A DNA stretch of 64,000 nt from the NCBI GenBank assembly GCA_937899715.1, contig CALCNX010000050.1, positions 104,185-168,184 on the forward strand, written 5' to 3'. The position numbers and the translations under genes were made by a program. The notes beneath the pieces are model-generated. The model saw only the letters and a program-made list of their open reading frames with translations. It was not told where the DNA came from and did no database searches. Below are positions 10,101 through 15,678 of this stretch, piece after piece. This DNA comes from an uncultured bacterium (GTDB taxonomy: Bacteria > Bacteroidota > Ignavibacteria > Kapaibacteriales > UBA4661). How positions within the stretch are numbered: the stretch's first letter is position 1; every line of letters starts with the position of its first letter.

Positions 10101-10230
10101 GCTGTGGATGTTCAAAAATGAAGTCTCGCTGACGGCGTACGTGCCGCTTATTTCCTACATTCCGGGACGGAACTGGATAGTGGGTTACGACGGTGTGCGT
10201 CTGGGCGTAAGCACGACGATAGGGCAGTAG
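7144..10230 (+). CDS. Secreted M1-family zinc aminopeptidase with C-terminal barrel-like domain
   Basis: A 1028-residue protein with a signal peptide (to about residue 30, ending RLSAQ). The gluzincin domain is intact: the substrate motif reads GGMEY near residue 360, and HEATH-x18-E (HEATHQW ... WMDEGIT) near 385-410 supplies the zinc ligands, so peptidase activity is expected in the periplasm or at the surface. From about residue 660 the protein changes to alternating aromatic beta-strand segments (FGGYNNPKITLGAYYN, FDWQVGVNQM) resembling an outer-membrane barrel or surface beta domain, which is not part of classical aminopeptidase N. The DNA coding roughly residues 750-960 (about 9400-10020) is much more AT-rich than its flanks. 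Divergent from mltG. Confidence 0.88.
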   Translation: MRNFLHAAKAVLCTVVVLCLIHHTAPRLSAQTILPSGYPADLEDRLKQERLRDLVQTMNVTLNDDDYTFKGTARVEFLNNTPDTLRQIFFHAHFNAFQPNSLTHKRVATIGPNRMKPETFANLKPNEYGKLDILSGTANGAAFTVERTGTIIRVDIAKPLLPQERITLDFTFEGQVPVQIRRSGRNNSQGVRYSMAQWFPKLCQYDQHGWQNNQFVLREFYGVWGKYDVKLTVPAKLVVGASGDLQNPLEVGHGYEFDRDTVKMPAPDDQKPQGTKTWHFVAFPVHDFAWVADADYIHRIVKMPASSPISPNLTFHVLSKPKYDAVWKNAPEWLPRVFRFNGEKYLPYPYKQFTCAQAGDGGMEYPNLVMIRSGDYNGTLGTIAHEATHQWFYGLGANNETKHAWMDEGITDYLTDRIMAEEFKIDEQARPTWLDKALVPRRKDALEANRSFLRIYALGYDEPLSIPQDRMNEDATAVMVYRKASSMLRQFEYSFGKDKVDELLRTYQQRWRFRHPYPPDFEKISSEVFGQRMDEVFDTFIRGTELPDYTLQSLRSEPMTDGKYKNTLQIARRERAHVPLRLFATDASGSVQMLSIPSETLNAPNRDTTRLAPWYWAAPDYTAEFITERPVREVRLDTAGNLLRHDLTKNSIQSNGIFPALPEVKFGFMTRFDEAMPLDYYGVSVRPSVWYDPLGGLQIGARADAFGGYNNPKITLGAYYNLGNRRFDWQVGVNQMIGSGDNRSTLVSSLFSMDGVTGFTARWLLDRPPVRYAREGFAITKLFVELYSFEDSSYSKWFPRLSGVSRLGALGESRWKTGYFQVELSYTAAFPLRIEWSDRLFDSPLLDVQSRLFGFAIISPWLTLQEPEIWYYMNTGTAIERFENIPSRFTRFATSMGLPVFTPGGPGLIRAQINPVDAVLAANLTIGNKTLKAHGVSVPVIEAIKPNIYLAGAISPESRFAPSPFNFDSGISLSINLADIAPESRLLWMFKNEVSLTAYVPLISYIPGRNWIVGYDGVRLGVSTTIGQ

Positions 10231-10233
10231 TGG

Positions 10234-10254
10234 ACTTGTATAACAAGTAATTTT
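10234..10254 (+). terminator. Weak terminator after the M1 peptidase gene
   Basis: ACTTGT-ATA-ACAAGT hairpin (10234-10248) followed by AATTTTT. The short stem makes it weak, but it sits 3 bp after the stop codon and before the toxin gene. Confidence 0.45.
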
Positions 10255-10275
10255 TCGGTATTTTTTGTACTCAAT

Positions 10276-10617
10276 ATGACTCCGAAACGTGGTGAAATCT
10301 GGCTTGTAGAATTCGACCCACAGCGTGGTGCAGAGATTGCCAAGACGCGCCCTGCTGTTGTGGTGTCCGTAGATAGTGTTGGTCATCTTCCATTGCGGAT
10401 GGTTGTTCCTTGCACGGACTGGAAGCCGGACTATGAGACCTATTCATGGTTTATTGCCCTGCAAGGCTCATCAACAGGACTCCGCAAGCCAAGTGGTGCG
10501 GATGCGTTCCAGTGCAAAAGTTTTTCACTGGATCGTTTTGTCAAGAAAATTGGTCATGTTTCGTTTGACGAATTGCAAGAAATTGTTCTGGCTGTCGGTT
10601 TATGTATTGGACTCTAA
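10276..10617 (+). CDS. Type II toxin, PemK/MazF family mRNA interferase
   Basis: A 113-residue PemK/MazF-fold protein, expected to cleave mRNA at short sequence motifs. The start KRGEIWLVEFDPQRGAEIAK followed by TRPAVVVS is the family signature, with the active-site arginine of the RG(E/D) loop region and the PCT segment (VVPCTDWKP) present. Length fits the family. It is the first gene of a cluster of conflict genes (10.3-12.8 kb). Its likely antidote is the RHH protein 46 bp downstream, which would give the less common toxin-first order; this pairing is inferred from position only. Confidence 0.88.
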   Translation: MTPKRGEIWLVEFDPQRGAEIAKTRPAVVVSVDSVGHLPLRMVVPCTDWKPDYETYSWFIALQGSSTGLRKPSGADAFQCKSFSLDRFVKKIGHVSFDELQEIVLAVGLCIGL

Positions 10618-10662
10618 AAAAGTCTCGTTGTACTGTATGTTTCTTTAATTTTCATTGCTTTT

Positions 10663-11022
10663 ATGGCTATCTCATCAGGCTCAAAATCAACACTCTCGTC
10701 ATCGGCGGACAGCATGAAGATACAGCATATACGCAGCAAAGCTGTTCCAATAACCATTCGTGTTACTCCCGAAGAAAAAGCGGTATTGCAGCATCTTGCC
10801 AAACAAGCAGGGCTGTCGTACAGTCGGCTCATTATGGGCTTAGTACAGCACGCTGATACCCGCCATTTACCGACGCAGGCGCTAAAACCCTCAGAACTGC
10901 GCAAACTACCGCTCGCTGAGCGCGAGGCTATTTTGCTTGAGCAAACGGAGCGTGCTGCGGCATTATACAAAACATACCCCGATATGATTGTGGATGGAAG
11001 CGATGAAATTATTGCGTATTGA
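10663..11022 (+). CDS. Ribbon-helix-helix-type protein, probable antitoxin of the PemK-like toxin
   Basis: A 119-residue protein (102 if the ATG at 10714 is used). After a Ser-rich N-terminus, residues 27-62 read VPITIRVTPEEKAVLQHLAK... LSYSRLIMGLV, the strand-helix-helix pattern of Arc/MetJ-type DNA-binding proteins, here probably dimerising and binding the operon promoter. The C-terminal part (ELRKLPLAEREAILLEQTER followed by Y..YPDM) resembles the tails of antitoxins that cover RNase toxins. It lies 46 bp after the toxin gene. Its last ~30 bp overlap, in another frame, the mazE-tail relic. Antitoxin role is inferred from fold and neighbourhood. Confidence 0.7.
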   Translation: MAISSGSKSTLSSSADSMKIQHIRSKAVPITIRVTPEEKAVLQHLAKQAGLSYSRLIMGLVQHADTRHLPTQALKPSELRKLPLAEREAILLEQTERAAALYKTYPDMIVDGSDEIIAY

Positions 11023-11131
11023 GTTAGAGCCGACAGCAGACGCATTAGACGAGATACTTGCTCGTATCACGCCAGAGAATCTTCATTCGGAGACAGATTG
11101 GGGCGCGGCAGAAGGTAAGGAGCTGTGGTAA
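10994..11131 (+). pseudogene. mazE relic: only the MazF-binding C-terminal tail remains
   Basis: A 45-codon open frame (ATG at 10994 or 11003) too short for normal gene calling. Its end, LARITPENLHSETDWG followed by AAEGKELW, matches the C-terminal tail of MazE (E. coli: NDITPENLHENIDWG...KEVW), the segment that wraps around and neutralises MazF. The N-terminal AbrB-type DNA-binding domain is missing: an in-frame TGA at 10985 precedes the ATG. It overlaps the 3' end of the RHH gene in a different frame, so translational coupling is possible. It may be a relic or a functional tail-only antitoxin; the sequence cannot decide. The family assignment is from memory of the MazE sequence. Confidence 0.7.
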
Positions 11132-11163
11132 TGGCTGGCGCGAGCTATATTCCTCAAGCGCGG
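11131..11163 (+). pseudogene. mazF relic: first codons only
   Basis: The mazE-tail stop overlaps an ATG (TAATG at 11129-11133), the usual mazE-mazF junction. The frame then reads MAGASYIPQ, like the MazF start (M...YVP/YIP), and a +1 shift after residue 9-10 gives RGAIL, like MazF RGDIV/GDLIW. Similarity ends there and a different gene begins at 11217. So only about 10-14 codons of a mazF survive. Confidence 0.45.
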
Positions 11164-11216
11164 CGCAATTCTTCCCCGTCGGACAACCGTTTATACAACC
11201 GAAACACTTTTTCTCT

Positions 11217-12041
11217 ATGCTCATTTCTAAAGCCTCCGGCGAAACCGAAAATTTCTCTCGCCACAAACTTCGTGAATCTCTCTTGCGTACTGGTGCGACG
11301 GAAGAAATCGTTGACCTTGTTCTCAGCACAATAGAATCTCAAATTCGTCATGGAATCAAGTCGAGTGCGTTGCACAGTCTTGCCTTTGGGCTTCTGAAAA
11401 AGTATAATCGTCCCTCGGCAGCGCGGTACAGCATCAAGCGGGCGCTTATGGACTTGGGTCCGACGGGTTATCCTTTTGAGCGGCTTATCGGCGAACTCTT
11501 GAAAAAGCGCGGCTATGAAGTGCGCACAGGGATTACTGTGCAAGGGGCTTGCGTGCAGCACGAAATAGACGTTCTGGCACACACGGCAGAACATCAGATT
11601 TTTGCCGAATGTAAATTTCACAATAAGCAAGGCATTCGCACCGAAGTCAAAACAGCGCTCTACGTCTATGCACGATTTTTGGACACCTCCGAAGCATTTC
11701 GCGCCCGCGAGGAAAGCGGCGTAAAGCGGCGTTACGAGCAGTGGCTCGTCTCCAATACTCGCTTCACGGGTGATGCCGCGCAGTTCGGCAGATGCAGAGG
11801 CATGACGCTTCTTGGTTGGGATTATCCTACCGATAACGGTTTGCAGCATCTCATCACCCGCGAACGCCTCTACCCGCTTACGTGCCTGACCACGCTGAGT
11901 TTGGCGCAGAAGCGCGGTCTGCTCAATCACGAGATGATTTTGTGCAGCGATGTGCCGGAGAATATGGATTTACTCAAGCACAGCCTCACCAAAGGGCAGG
12001 AACTGAGGCTGCGCGAGGAAATTGAGCGTTTGCTTGAATAA
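11217..12041 (+). CDS. ATP-cone domain fused to Mrr-like PD-(D/E)XK nuclease
   Basis: A 274-residue protein. Residues ~1-80 (VRK-like start, FSRHKLRESLLRTGA, then KKYNRPSAARYSIKRAL) form an ATP-cone, a nucleotide-sensing module best known from ribonucleotide reductases. Residues ~85-140 hold a restriction-endonuclease core: Glu in YPFERLIGELL (about 88), Asp118 in HEIDVLA, and E131-x-K133 in FAECKFH, the full PD-(D/E)XK set as in Mrr-type enzymes. The C-terminal ~130 residues are uncharacterised. The fusion suggests a nuclease gated by nucleotide levels. The longer open frame from 11058 is rejected because it runs through the mazEF relic. Flanked by toxin-antitoxin genes. Confidence 0.8.
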   Translation: MLISKASGETENFSRHKLRESLLRTGATEEIVDLVLSTIESQIRHGIKSSALHSLAFGLLKKYNRPSAARYSIKRALMDLGPTGYPFERLIGELLKKRGYEVRTGITVQGACVQHEIDVLAHTAEHQIFAECKFHNKQGIRTEVKTALYVYARFLDTSEAFRAREESGVKRRYEQWLVSNTRFTGDAAQFGRCRGMTLLGWDYPTDNGLQHLITRERLYPLTCLTTLSLAQKRGLLNHEMILCSDVPENMDLLKHSLTKGQELRLREEIERLLE

Positions 12042-12153
12042 CAAATTGAGTAAATTTTGAGTAAATTACCGCAGGTATCGCGGGATAACGAAAAACTCCG
12101 CATACACATTGTCCATTAACACACAGAATCCAACCATAAAACATCGAGAAACA

Positions 12154-12384
12154 ATGCTCTCCATTGTCGGAACATACCAAAATGGATACGTGAAATTGAA
12201 CAAAGAATATGTGACCAATACTCCTGTCAACGTCATCGTAACATTTATTGAAGATATTGAAAGCACATCCGAAAGCGGAATTTCGCCAGCGGATTTTTCG
12301 TTCGCAAAAAGCAGAAAAAACCTTGAGAGCTTCACCGGTTCGTTCAGCGAGGCTGTTGTTGAAGAAAGACGCGCTGCGGTATGA
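12154..12384 (+). CDS. Antitoxin-like protein partnering a PIN toxin (VapB-type)
   Basis: A 76-residue protein starting MLSIVGTYQNGYVKL, a beta-hairpin swap-type N-terminus resembling small AbrB-like antitoxins, followed by an acidic linker and a helical C-terminus (FTGSFSEAVVEERRAAV) of the kind that inserts into PIN toxins. Its stop overlaps the toxin start by 4 bp (ATGA), a classical antitoxin-toxin arrangement. The ATG at 12154 is preferred over 12109 because it fits the beta-hairpin start; the upstream 15 codons are unlike protein. It should bind and silence the downstream RNase and autoregulate the pair. Confidence 0.78.
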   Translation: MLSIVGTYQNGYVKLNKEYVTNTPVNVIVTFIEDIESTSESGISPADFSFAKSRKNLESFTGSFSEAVVEERRAAV

Positions 12385-12812
12385 AGATTTTCCTGGACAC
12401 GTCTGTATTGTTCAAACTGTATCATCAAGAAGCAGGAACAGTAGAGCTTGAAGCTGTTTTCACGCAAGCGAACATCACACACGTTTTTCTTTCGGAAATC
12501 GCAAAAGTAGAGTTCGCTTCGGCTATTTGGAAAAAGGTGCGGACAAAAGAAATTAGTGAACAACAAGCCGCAACGACGCTTCAACTCTTTGAAGAGGATT
12601 TCGGGAATTATAGCTTTATCGTTACGGACAGTTTGATTTTGGAACAAACCAGAATGTTGATGACAAAATATGGAAAGCATGGTTTAAGAACACTTGACGG
12701 CATCCAACTTGCTACGTGTTGTGTGTTGTCCGGTCAGGTGGACGTGTTTTTTACGGCTGATGCTCTTTTACAAACGCTTCTTGAAGCAGAAGGACTGCGA
12801 ACGAAGATGTAA
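12381..12812 (+). CDS. PIN-domain toxin (VapC-type ribonuclease)
   Basis: A 143-residue PIN-fold endoribonuclease. The N-terminal MKIFLDTSVLFKLY places the first catalytic Asp at residue 6; acidic residues in LSEIAKVEF (about 39-44), TLDGIQLA (about 106) and FFTADALL (about 126) complete the metal site. VapC toxins usually cut tRNA or rRNA; the target here is unknown. It overlaps the preceding antitoxin gene by 4 bp. The pair closes the small conflict-gene cluster that begins at the PemK-like toxin. Confidence 0.88.
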   Translation: MKIFLDTSVLFKLYHQEAGTVELEAVFTQANITHVFLSEIAKVEFASAIWKKVRTKEISEQQAATTLQLFEEDFGNYSFIVTDSLILEQTRMLMTKYGKHGLRTLDGIQLATCCVLSGQVDVFFTADALLQTLLEAEGLRTKM

Positions 12813-12968
12813 CCCGTTAGCAAGCATGGTAGGATTTTGCCGAATGCACTCACGTCGGTTTTGGCTTGGGATTTCCACCGTGCTTGTGGGCGAGGCAAAG
12901 GAATGAGGGTGGAAATACGGGGCGATACAAAAGCCGGAGTCAATGTCAAATACTTTGTGCATTTTTTT

Positions 12969-12990
12969 TGCCGAAGATACGGCATTGTTT
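12969..12990 (+). terminator. Small hairpin terminator downstream of the PIN toxin
   Basis: TGCCG-AAGATA-CGGCA (12969-12984) followed by TTGTTTTT. The stem is only 5 bp, so termination would be partial. Confidence 0.4.
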
Positions 12991-13034
12991 TTCCACTGAT
13001 TTTTTCTTTGTTTCGTTAGCCCAAGAAATTTTGC

Positions 13035-13042
13035 TATTTTTG
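13035..13042 (+). promoter_or_regulatory. Possible -7 box for sucD
   Basis: TATTTTTG matches the TAnnTTTG consensus, 107 bp upstream of the sucD ATG. No clear -33 element at the expected spacing. Confidence 0.35.
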
Positions 13043-13148
13043 CAAGTCTGTGCAAATCATTCCACGCAAACAGGCATCGGCGGACACAACGCCGCCATAC
13101 ACACAACGACATAATTTTCTACCTCATCAATCTTCAAGTTTTTGCACT

Positions 13149-14288
13149 ATGAGTGTTCTGGTTAATAAAAACACAAAAGTTCTCGTGCAAGGTATCACGG
13201 GCAATGAAGGCACATTCCACGCTTCCCAAATGCTTGCCTACGGCACAAACGTCGTTGGCGGCGTAACGCCCGGCAAAGGCGGCACGGAGTATTCCGGCAA
13301 AGGTGAGGACACCTTCACGCGCCCCGTTCCGGTATTCAACTCGGTACGCGATGCCGTTGTGAAAACCAAAGCCGATACCTCCATCATCTTCGTTCCGGCA
13401 TCGCTTGCGGGCGAAGCAATCTTGGAAGCCATCGAAGCCGGTATCGGTTTGATTATCTGCATCACCGAAGGTATTCCGGTGCGCGATATGACGGTCGTTC
13501 ATGCGGCATTGAAAAACTCGAAGTCGCGCCTTATCGGACCAAACTGTCCGGGCATCATCACGCCGGGCGAGTGCAAAATCGGTATTATGCCGGGCTTTAT
13601 TTTCACACCTTCTGCTTTCACGCCCGCAGGCAACGGCGGTGGCGTGGGCTTGGTCTCGCGCTCCGGCACACTCACCTACGAGGCAGTGAAGCAAATGAGC
13701 GATCTCGGTATCGCTCAGTCCACAGCAATCGGCATTGGCGGCGACCCGATTATCGGTACGCGCTTCATTGATGCTATCAAACTCTTCAACGAAGACCCCA
13801 AGACCAATGCTATCGTGATGATTGGCGAAATTGGTGGTTCGGCGGAAGAAGAAGCTGCAGACTACATCAAAAAGCACGTCAAGAAGCCCGTTGTGGGCTT
13901 TATTGCCGGACAAACCGCGCCTCCGGGACGACGCATGGGTCATGCTGGTGCAATCATCTCCGGCGGCAAAGGCACGGCAAAAGAGAAAATGGCTGCTATG
14001 AAAAAAGCAGGCATTCACGTGGTCGAATCGCCCGCAACGATTGGTATTACGGTTGCGAAAGCATTGGGCATTGACGTAAAAACTGCCGCTCCGAAAGCCG
14101 CCGCCCCCAAAGCAGCTGCAAAACCCGCAGCAAAAGCATCAGCGCCAAAGACTGCTGCCCCCAAAGCGGCTGCGAAAACCGTAGCAGAGAAAGCCGCTCC
14201 AAAAGCCGCAGCTCCAAAAGCAACCACGCCGAAGGCGGCTGCGAAGCCCGCAGCAAAAGCGCCCGCGAAGCCTGCTGCAAAAAAATAA
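13149..14288 (+). CDS. sucD: Succinyl-CoA synthetase alpha subunit with Ala/Lys/Pro-rich tail
   Basis: A 379-residue protein. Residues 1-300 are a complete SucD: CoA-binding Rossmann domain (VQGITGNEGTFHASQM, RLIGPNCPGIITP) and ligase domain with the phosphorylated histidine at about 265 in RRMGHAGAIISGG. It makes ATP or GTP from succinyl-CoA in the TCA cycle together with SucC. No sucC lies in the window. The last ~70 residues are an imperfect tandem repeat of AAPKAAAKPAAK type, resembling histone H1 tails, and are absent from ordinary SucD (about 290 residues). The ATG at 13149 matches the family start MSVLVNKNTKVLVQG. A terminator follows at 14304. Confidence 0.96.
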   Translation: MSVLVNKNTKVLVQGITGNEGTFHASQMLAYGTNVVGGVTPGKGGTEYSGKGEDTFTRPVPVFNSVRDAVVKTKADTSIIFVPASLAGEAILEAIEAGIGLIICITEGIPVRDMTVVHAALKNSKSRLIGPNCPGIITPGECKIGIMPGFIFTPSAFTPAGNGGGVGLVSRSGTLTYEAVKQMSDLGIAQSTAIGIGGDPIIGTRFIDAIKLFNEDPKTNAIVMIGEIGGSAEEEAADYIKKHVKKPVVGFIAGQTAPPGRRMGHAGAIISGGKGTAKEKMAAMKKAGIHVVESPATIGITVAKALGIDVKTAAPKAAAPKAAAKPAAKASAPKTAAPKAAAKTVAEKAAPKAAAPKATTPKAAAKPAAKAPAKPAAKK

Positions 14289-14303
14289 GCAAACACCTCA
14301 TTC

Positions 14304-14346
14304 AAACTTCGCCGCATGATGCCATCATTGTGTGGCGAAGTTTTTG
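14304..14346 (+). terminator. Terminator of sucD
   Basis: AAACTTCGCC (14304-14313) pairs with GGCGAAGTTT (14334-14343), with a further GATG/CATC inner pairing, followed by a T run. Confidence 0.75.
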
Positions 14347-14390
14347 ATTTTACATCTTTTTTCATTTTTTTACTTCATAGAAAGATTCTC

Positions 14391-14816
14391 ATGGAACGCA
14401 CACTGGCTATTTGTAAACCCGATGCAGTTCGGAAAAATGTTATTGGCGAAATTGTCGCCATGATGACACAAGCGGGTTTCAAAGTCCTCGGTTTGAAAAT
14501 GATTCGTCTCTCCAAAGAGCAAGCAGGCGCTTTCTACGCCGTTCACAAAGAGCGCCCGTTCTACGGCGAACTTGTGGAATTTATGTGCAGTGGTTCGGTG
14601 GTGGTAATTGCGCTTGAGAAAGCAAACGCCGTTGCGGATTACCGTACACTCATCGGCGCAACCGACCCCGCAGAAGCGGCAGAAGGCACTATCCGCAAGC
14701 GTTTTGCATCCAGCAAAGGCGAGAATGCGGCTCACGGCTCGGATTCCGTCGAAAACGGTCGTGCTGAAGTTGCTTTCTTCTTCAGCGAAGCGGAAATTGC
14801 TGCTAATACGCTGTAA
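14391..14816 (+). CDS. ndk: Nucleoside diphosphate kinase
   Basis: A 141-residue enzyme that transfers gamma-phosphate between nucleoside triphosphates and diphosphates. The start MERTLAICKPDAV, the Kpn-loop region and the active-site histidine at about 115 in NAAHGSDS are canonical, and length matches the family. The ATG at 14391 is the family start; the longer frame begins inside the sucD terminator. It is transcribed separately from sucD because of that terminator, though both feed nucleotide-phosphate metabolism. Confidence 0.97.
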   Translation: MERTLAICKPDAVRKNVIGEIVAMMTQAGFKVLGLKMIRLSKEQAGAFYAVHKERPFYGELVEFMCSGSVVVIALEKANAVADYRTLIGATDPAEAAEGTIRKRFASSKGENAAHGSDSVENGRAEVAFFFSEAEIAANTL

Positions 14817-14886
14817 AATTGAGTTTAAATTGAACGATGAGTCGGCTTGAGAAGTAATTATTTTTTTGCATCAGCTTAGAAGTAAT

Positions 14887-15075
14887 ATGAATTTCAAGAG
14901 TAAATACCTGCATATTGGTCTTGGCGTTGCGCTTGGAACGCTGATTGCATCTATTGATACGAATATGCTTTGGTATATTTCCGCTTTAAAGGTCATAACT
15001 ACAACGTTCATGACAGTATTATTTCTGCTACTTTGGGATAAGTATAAGGCTAGTCGCCAAGAAAATGCACACTAA
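14887..15075 (+). CDS. Small membrane protein of unknown function
   Basis: A 62-residue protein with two hydrophobic segments (about residues 9-24, HIGLGVALGTLIASI, and 30-52, LKVITTTFMTVLFLLLW) and a basic C-terminus DKYKASRQENAH. It is likely an inner-membrane hairpin protein. It lies between ndk and the Nudix gene with an 18-bp gap to the latter, so the two may be co-transcribed. No family is recognised. Confidence 0.5.
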   Translation: MNFKSKYLHIGLGVALGTLIASIDTNMLWYISALKVITTTFMTVLFLLLWDKYKASRQENAH

Positions 15076-15093
15076 CTCAAGCGCTTTTCAAAA

Positions 15094-15624
15094 ATGCTCA
15101 AAGAACTGAAGCAAATATCACACAGCATCAAATACGAGAACCCGTACTGGCAGTACGGGTTCGACGTATATGAGAAACCCGACGGCTCGTCGGGTGAGTA
15201 TCACTACGTTCATTCGCGCGGCTCGGTGATGATTGTGCCGCGCTTCGACGACGATACGTTTTTGCTTTCGACGCAGTATCGCTATCTCAATCGCCGCCTC
15301 AGCCTTGAGTTTCCGGGTGGTGGTCAACTTCCCAATCACACACTCGAAGAGCAGGCACAGTGCGAGTTGCAGGAAGAATCGGGCTTTTCGGGCAAACTAC
15401 ATTTGATAGGTGCTTACAATCCCTGCAACGGCATCACGGATGAAACGTGCTCGGTGTTTTTGGCAACCGACCTCCAGCCCGCACTAAATGTACATCCCGA
15501 CGATTCCGAAGAGTTCGTGCATCTCCGCATGAGCCGTGCCGAAATCACCGCCCGTATCCGTTCCGGCGAACTTTGGGACGGTATGACGCTGGCGGCATGG
15601 CAAATATTTCTGGCGAACGAGTAA
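15094..15624 (+). CDS. Nudix hydrolase, probable ADP-ribose pyrophosphatase type
   Basis: A 176-residue Nudix-fold protein. EFPGGGQLPNHTLEEQAQCE followed by LQEESGF is the Nudix box, with the metal-binding E..EE glutamates retained, although the consensus Arg before Glu is Cys and the first Glu is shifted. The preceding RLSLEFPGG is typical of ADP-ribose/nucleotide-sugar pyrophosphatases. Substrate cannot be fixed from sequence. Two perfect inverted repeats lie inside the 5' part of the coding sequence (15138-15162 and 15177-15195). Confidence 0.85.
   Translation: MLKELKQISHSIKYENPYWQYGFDVYEKPDGSSGEYHYVHSRGSVMIVPRFDDDTFLLSTQYRYLNRRLSLEFPGGGQLPNHTLEEQAQCELQEESGFSGKLHLIGAYNPCNGITDETCSVFLATDLQPALNVHPDDSEEFVHLRMSRAEITARIRSGELWDGMTLAAWQIFLANE
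15138..15195 (+). repeat. Two adjacent perfect hairpins inside the Nudix coding sequence
   Basis: Arms GAACCCGTACT (15138-15148) and AGTACGGGTTC (15152-15162) with a 3-nt loop, then ACCCGACG (15177-15184) and CGTCGGGT (15188-15195) with a 3-nt loop. Both would fold in mRNA near codons 15-34. Confidence 0.6.
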
Positions 15625-15678
15625 ATCCGCGCTGTCTGTATTCAAGCTGTATCATTTTTCATCTTCTGCAAAAAAACG

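Larger units (their letters stand above)
12813..13148. other. 336-bp intergenic region before sucD
   Basis: No gene found. It holds a 9-bp inverted repeat (ATTTCCACC at 12871-12879, GGTGGAAAT at 12908-12916), a small hairpin with T run at 12969-12990 and a promoter-like box at 13035-13042. The left half is GC-rich and the right half AT-rich. Confidence 0.5.

Noticed and set aside
11058..11216. Extended N-terminus (53 residues) for the ATP-cone nuclease
   Set aside because: The extra codons run through the mazEF relic in another frame and lack family similarity; the ATP-cone begins shortly after the ATG at 11217.
13134..14018. Antisense frame of 294 codons opposite sucD
   Set aside because: Cys/His/Arg-rich shadow of a conserved enzyme gene; no independent start signal or family.
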